The translations under genes and the position numbers were made by a program. From CALZIK01 sp945787635 (GTDB lineage Bacteria; Acidobacteriota; Thermoanaerobaculia; Multivoradales; JAHEKO01): a stretch of 64,000 nt of DNA. The notes beneath the pieces were generated by a model, which worked only from the letters and a program-made list of their open reading frames with translations, made no database searches and was not told the DNA's origin. Positions 60,421 through 64,000 of this stretch are shown in pieces. The stretch lies in contig CAMYNM010000001.1 of the NCBI GenBank assembly GCA_947259725.1, forward strand, positions 682,001-746,000, written 5' to 3'. How positions within the stretch are numbered: position 1 is the stretch's first letter; every line of letters begins with the position of its first letter.

Positions 60421-61299
60421 TCAGGCATCTCCGGATACCTCGAAACTCGTCGATTTGGCCCGCATGAACTCCTTCAGCATCGGAAAGAACTCGTCCTTCT
60501 TTTCCAGATACAGCACGTGTCCCGCGCCTTCGATCAGCTCGAACCGGATATCCGGAAAGATATCGAGCATCTGCTTCTGCTGCCAGAGCGGCAGCACCCG
60601 ATCCTGCTCGCCCGAGACCAGGAGGATGGGCGTGCGCACGGCACGGTACTCCGGCAGTCGCTCCTCGAGGCCGTCGAAGAACGGGTTCTGCGCCTCGGTG
60701 AGGCGAACCAGCGAGTGGACGCGGTCCTTGTAGCGGTCGTGGAAGCGCCGCCGCATGTCCTCGAGGGTCTCCGCCGGCAGCGCCCGCAGGAAAGGCTCGC
60801 CAAAGATCTTCTCGTAGAGATAGTGGGTGTAGATCTCGAACGCCACCGGCCCGGAGCGGTAGAAACGCAGAGACAGGTCCTGGTACATCTCGAACTGGCG
60901 CTCATGGCTGAGCAGGATCCCCGACAGCGTGAGCGTATGGAGCCGATCCTGGTAAAGCCGGCCGTAGTCGAGAGCGATGAAGCCACCGTACGAGATCCCC
61001 ATGACGTGGATCCTGGCGATGCCGAGATGGTCGAGGATTCCGGTCAGGCAATGGCAGAAGTCCGGAATGAAGTGGGGCTCGTCCGGGCACGAGGACTGCC
61101 CCTGGCCCAGGTAGTCGTAAAGCAGGACGTCGTACTCGTCGGTGAGCTCGGGAAGACACCAGTACCAGGCGCCGGTGTGCATCGCGAGGCCGTTGAGAAG
61201 GCAGACCGCCTCCTTGTCGCCCCTGCCGTGGTACTCCCAGTAGATCCGCTGATCACCGAAGGGCAGGTGGCCGGATTTGTCAGGAACTACTTCAGGCAT
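60421..61299 (-). CDS. Alpha/beta hydrolase
   Basis: 292 residues from the ATG at 61299. Motifs: LLNGLAMHTGAWYWCLPEL (oxyanion HG-like region), nucleophile elbow HVMGISYGGFIALDYGRL, acidic residue in LLVSGEQDRVLPL and catalytic His in FELIEGAGHVLYLEK. It lacks the helical-cap length of epoxide hydrolases and looks like an esterase or C-C hydrolase. It is the third gene of the catabolic operon and its substrate may be a ring-opened intermediate. Confidence 0.9.
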   Translation of the reverse strand: MPEVVPDKSGHLPFGDQRIYWEYHGRGDKEAVCLLNGLAMHTGAWYWCLPELTDEYDVLLYDYLGQGQSSCPDEPHFIPDFCHCLTGILDHLGIARIHVMGISYGGFIALDYGRLYQDRLHTLTLSGILLSHERQFEMYQDLSLRFYRSGPVAFEIYTHYLYEKIFGEPFLRALPAETLEDMRRRFHDRYKDRVHSLVRLTEAQNPFFDGLEERLPEYRAVRTPILLVSGEQDRVLPLWQQKQMLDIFPDIRFELIEGAGHVLYLEKKDEFFPMLKEFMRAKSTSFEVSGDA

Positions 61300-61344
61300 T
61301 GCGCCCTTTCCCGGCGGGGCCACTCCGATTAGATCGGCCCGCCA

Positions 61345-62556
61345 TCAGGCCGCCCGCTTCAGCACCGTGCACACCGAAGCACAGATCGGGCCGCCGATAT
61401 TGAAAGTCGCGGCGACCTCTGCATCTCGTCGCTGCAGCTCGGGCGGCACCTTGCCGAGGAGCTGCTTCGCCGCCCAACCGATCATCGCCACCCCGGTCGC
61501 CCCGATCGGGTGGCCCTTGGCGATCAGGCCGCCCGAGGTGTTGACCGCGCACTCGCCTTCGAGCGATGCCCGGCACTCCTTCCAGAAGCGCGCGCCCTCG
61601 CCGTAGGCTGCCTTGCCGATGACCTCGACGCCGATGGCGCCCATCACCGTGAAGCAATCGTGGACTTCGGCCACCGTGACGTCCGCTGGAGTGACCCCGG
61701 CCATCTCGTAGGCGGTGTTCATCGCCCGCCGGGCGCCCGCCGGGCGCAAGACGTCGCGCCCTTCCTTTTTGAGCGGATCGGTGGCCTGGGCGAATCCGGC
61801 CAGCTCGACGCAGTCGGCCTTGGCCACCCCGAGCTTCGCTAGTCCTTCTCCCGTCGCCAGGACGAGCGCCGCGTAGCCGTCGGTGATCTGCGAGCAGTCG
61901 TAGGTCTTGAGCGGCAGGCCGTCGACGATATAGCGATTGATGCCCTCGATCGTGGTGGCCTGCTCGAGGGTGAGATCGACCCGGCTCATCTGCGCGTCGG
62001 GGTTGTGCGTCGCGTGGGCGTACTCGGCCACCGCGATGCGCGCGAGATCCTCCTCGCTGACGCCATGGGTGTCCATGTAGAGCTGCATCACCTCGGCGAA
62101 AAGGTGGGGAAAGATGTAGGTCTTGCCTTCGCGCTCGTCCGGGTGCGAGAAAACCCCGAGCGCCCGGGCAATGAGCTGGCCGTCCATCTTGCCCTCGTCG
62201 TTGCGCATCTTCTCGAAGCCCACGGCGATGCCGACGTCCCCCAGGCCCAGCAGGAGCTTGTGCGCGACCGAGAGAACCGCCTGTCCACCCGAAGCGCAGG
62301 CGTTCTCGACCGACTCGATGGGTTTGCCCTCCAAGCCTGGAACCATCGCCATGAGGCCGGCGAGAAGGCCCTGGTCGTTGAGCGTAAACCCACAAGCGGA
62401 GCCGATCGATCCGACGTCGAGAACCGACGGCTCGACCCCAACCTCCCGGCACGCGCCGGTGACCGCGTTCGAGATGATCTCGGGCACGGTCATGGTCTTC
62501 AGCTTGCCGAATCTCGACTGACTGTAGGCAGCAACGTAAAGCGGCTGATTGAGCAT
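61345..62556 (-). CDS. Thiolase, SCP-x/lipid-transfer type
   Basis: 403 residues from an ATG at 62556 with AGGAGGAAGAG upstream. Thiolase motifs: PIESVENACASGGQAVLSVA with the nucleophilic Cys, AEVHDCFTVMGAIGVEVIG with His, and SGGLIAKGHPIGATGVAM with His, but not the biosynthetic C-terminal Cys motif; FNIGGPICASVCTVLKRA closes it. Length and motifs match the non-decarboxylating SCP-x group used in side-chain and sterol or cyclic compound degradation. A DUF35 partner, common for this group, is not seen in the window. Confidence 0.9.
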   Translation of the reverse strand: MLNQPLYVAAYSQSRFGKLKTMTVPEIISNAVTGACREVGVEPSVLDVGSIGSACGFTLNDQGLLAGLMAMVPGLEGKPIESVENACASGGQAVLSVAHKLLLGLGDVGIAVGFEKMRNDEGKMDGQLIARALGVFSHPDEREGKTYIFPHLFAEVMQLYMDTHGVSEEDLARIAVAEYAHATHNPDAQMSRVDLTLEQATTIEGINRYIVDGLPLKTYDCSQITDGYAALVLATGEGLAKLGVAKADCVELAGFAQATDPLKKEGRDVLRPAGARRAMNTAYEMAGVTPADVTVAEVHDCFTVMGAIGVEVIGKAAYGEGARFWKECRASLEGECAVNTSGGLIAKGHPIGATGVAMIGWAAKQLLGKVPPELQRRDAEVAATFNIGGPICASVCTVLKRAA

Positions 62557-62584
62557 GGTTCTCTTCCTCCTGTCGCAGGTTTCC

Positions 62585-63406
62585 TCAGGTGACCCTCTGG
62601 GTCGCGGCGCTCGAAGCGCTCATCCGCTCGAGAAACTCGAGGCAGACGGCCGAGAGCCAGGAAGGGTCTTCGGCGACCAGGGCATGCCCACTGGTCTCGT
62701 GAACGCGGGTCTGCGCGCCGCGAATCGCCGACGCCAGCGCGACCGAGCGCTCCGGCGGAATCACTTCGTCTCCAGCTGCGATCACGACCAGGGTCGGGCA
62801 GCGAATGGCGCTCAAGTGCGGGCGAAGATCGAGGGTCTCCATGGCGGCCAGGATGCCTTCGATCCCTTCGAACCAGACATCGGGCAAAGCCGCGACCTGG
62901 GCGCGGCGCCCGGCAAGCTCTTCGGCGTACTTCGCGCGAAAGGAAGCCGAATAGACTTCTTCGACTACGCGGTCATGCAGGCGCCCCCTGTCGCCTCCGG
63001 ACAGCGCCTCGGCCGCGAGCACCCGCAAGTCCTCGATGCCGCGCCAGATCGACGGCGTCGCGTGATCGGTGACGGTCACCGCGATCAAGGAGCGCACGCG
63101 CTCGGGCCTCGAAGCGGCGAAAAGGACGCCTACCTCGCCCCCATACGAAGTCCCGAGCACGTGCGCTGATTCGATTTCCAGATGATCCAGGAGCGCGGTC
63201 AGTTCCTCGACATTGTCGGACAGCTTCGCCGGCGCCGGGCCGGGACTCAGAAGCTGGCCGCGCAGGTCGTTGAGGATCAGGCGATGGCTTTTCGCTAGAC
63301 GAGAGGACACCGGCTCCCAGGCCGCGTAGGTCATCAGCCCACCGTTCAGAAGCAGCAAGGGCTCGCCGTCGCCCTCGACCTTGTGGGCCAGAAGCTCGGC
63401 GCTCAC
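62585..63406 (-). CDS. Alpha/beta hydrolase
   Basis: 273 residues from a GTG at 63406 that overlaps the upstream hydrolase stop by 4 nt. LLLLNGGLMTYAAWEPVSSR, then the nucleophile SAHVLGTSYGGEVGVLFAAS, acid in LVVIAAGDEVIPPERS and His in VHETSGHALVAEDP. Adjacent hydrolases on both sides differ in sequence, so they probably act on different steps. Confidence 0.88.
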   Translation of the reverse strand: MSAELLAHKVEGDGEPLLLLNGGLMTYAAWEPVSSRLAKSHRLILNDLRGQLLSPGPAPAKLSDNVEELTALLDHLEIESAHVLGTSYGGEVGVLFAASRPERVRSLIAVTVTDHATPSIWRGIEDLRVLAAEALSGGDRGRLHDRVVEEVYSASFRAKYAEELAGRRAQVAALPDVWFEGIEGILAAMETLDLRPHLSAIRCPTLVVIAAGDEVIPPERSVALASAIRGAQTRVHETSGHALVAEDPSWLSAVCLEFLERMSASSAATQRVT

Positions 63407-64000
63407 TGCGCTTCCCCGGTCGCCTCAGCGGCCGCCGCCGATTCGTCGATCGGGGCGCCGAATGGTTCTGGCTCTGGCCCTGGCTCGGTCGCAGCAGCGG
63501 GCGGCTCCATCGCGAGAACGTCGGCGAGCCGTACCGCGAGCTTCGCCGGGCACTCGTTGGCGGGATGGTGGCCGCAGCCCGAGATGGTCGTGATCCGCGC
63601 GCGCGGCAGCTCGGCCGCCATGCGCTCGGCGTAGGCGAGAGTCATCAACTGATCCGACTCGCCCCAGAGCAGATCGACCGGTACCGTGACCTCACTCAGG
63701 CGCCCGTCCAGAAGATGGGCAACCAGAGAGCCGACATCGGCGGTCACCCGGCCGATAGGACCCATTGCCGACTGCTCGACGATGTCGTCGAGCACGAAGT
63801 CCGGGGTCGGCGGACTGGCCGGGTCGCGCAGCGCCGCCATCAGGTTCCGGGCCGCCTCCCGGTCAACCGGCGCCAGGCTCAAGTCCGGCCGGTCACCGGT
63901 GAGCGCGCCGCCGTTGATCAAGATGACCCGGCTCACGGATGCCGGATGGCGGTGAGCCTGGATCGTCGCAAGCCACGCTCCCATCGAGTGGCCTACCAGA
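63403..64000 (-). CDS. Alpha/beta hydrolase, 5' end outside window
   Basis: The gene runs off the right edge; the visible part begins within the nucleophile elbow (LVGHSMGAWLATIQ). The acid residue is in LLWGESDQLMTLAY, the His in TTISGCGHHPANE. After the fold comes a Pro/Glu/Ala-rich tail (PPAAATEPGPEPEPFGAPID), unusual for this family and perhaps a flexible linker. The stop overlaps the next GTG. Confidence 0.85.
   Translation of the reverse strand, partial: LVGHSMGAWLATIQAHRHPASVSRVILINGGALTGDRPDLSLAPVDREAARNLMAALRDPASPPTPDFVLDDIVEQSAMGPIGRVTADVGSLVAHLLDGRLSEVTVPVDLLWGESDQLMTLAYAERMAAELPRARITTISGCGHHPANECPAKLAVRLADVLAMEPPAAATEPGPEPEPFGAPIDESAAAAEATGEAQ

Noticed and set aside
1..64000. tRNA, rRNA, prophage or insertion sequence
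   Set aside because: Looked for by eye; no cloverleaf with TTCGA arm, no rRNA motifs, no transposase or phage genes were seen. A covariance search would be needed to rule out a tRNA.

Overview
The window is GC-rich, densely packed bacterial chromosome. Cell-envelope genes point to a diderm: an outer-membrane beta-barrel, an RND pump with its adaptor, many Cys-lipoproteins and an S46 peptidase. Several features would fit an environmental Acidobacteriota: a lone sortase with one substrate, a DUF5916 barrel, DUF885 and S46 peptidases, DUF4388, and a secreted protein ending in a 'DGFESGDVSAWS' tail. That assignment is inference from gene content; there is no rRNA or tRNA here to settle it. I see no prophage, insertion sequence, CRISPR array, tRNA or rRNA.

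Layout: 0-5.2 kb holds the end of a secreted protein, glgC (ADP-glucose synthesis) and a large secreted protein with Ig-like/DUF11 domains. 5.2-12.7 kb holds a small Cys-rich ORF, a 5'-truncated secreted protein, an acyl-CoA dehydrogenase-like flavoprotein, a TPR lipoprotein, rarA overlapping a GH113-like lipoprotein, and a YgjP metallopeptidase. 12.7-15.7 kb holds a 36-bp tandem repeat array and a BlaI repressor / M56 protease operon. The protease carries a HEAT-repeat tail instead of a penicillin sensor, and the promoter has two matching operator palindromes. 15.8-27 kb holds DUF1326 and SnoaL-like secreted proteins, a DUF4388 protein next to a GGDEF-EAL protein, a CPA2 antiporter, a duplicated-domain secreted protein, a V4R-like protein and a CtaA-type protein.

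27-31 kb holds a UbiB-family kinase, then a decayed stretch with gene remnants that diverge from shared breakpoints, then an SDR. 31-39 kb holds an HD-GYP protein, a beta-barrel, a sortase with an LPQTA-tailed substrate directly upstream, a DUF4197 lipoprotein, cytochrome c, a cupin and a DUF5916 protein. 39.4-43.9 kb is a three-gene 2-oxoacid oxidoreductase operon whose first gene fuses the gamma subunit, a GltD-like NAD(P)/FAD domain and a ferredoxin domain. 44-57 kb holds an S46 dipeptidyl-peptidase, a CoA-binding protein, a DUF885 hydrolase, a tesA / ybbA-ybbP-like divergent cluster and an RND efflux pair. 57.3-64 kb is a minus-strand catabolic operon: three alpha/beta hydrolases, an SCP-x-type thiolase, a sodium-solute symporter and an acyl-CoA ligase.

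Two genome-wide signals recur. The first is an intergenic palindromic repeat family with core GGTCGAC...GTCGACC followed by GCTACA, seen at six loci. The second is a set of genes without a Shine-Dalgarno whose start codon lies 6-7 nt after a -10-like hexamer, suggesting frequent leaderless transcription. All functional calls come from reading motifs by eye; no database search was run.
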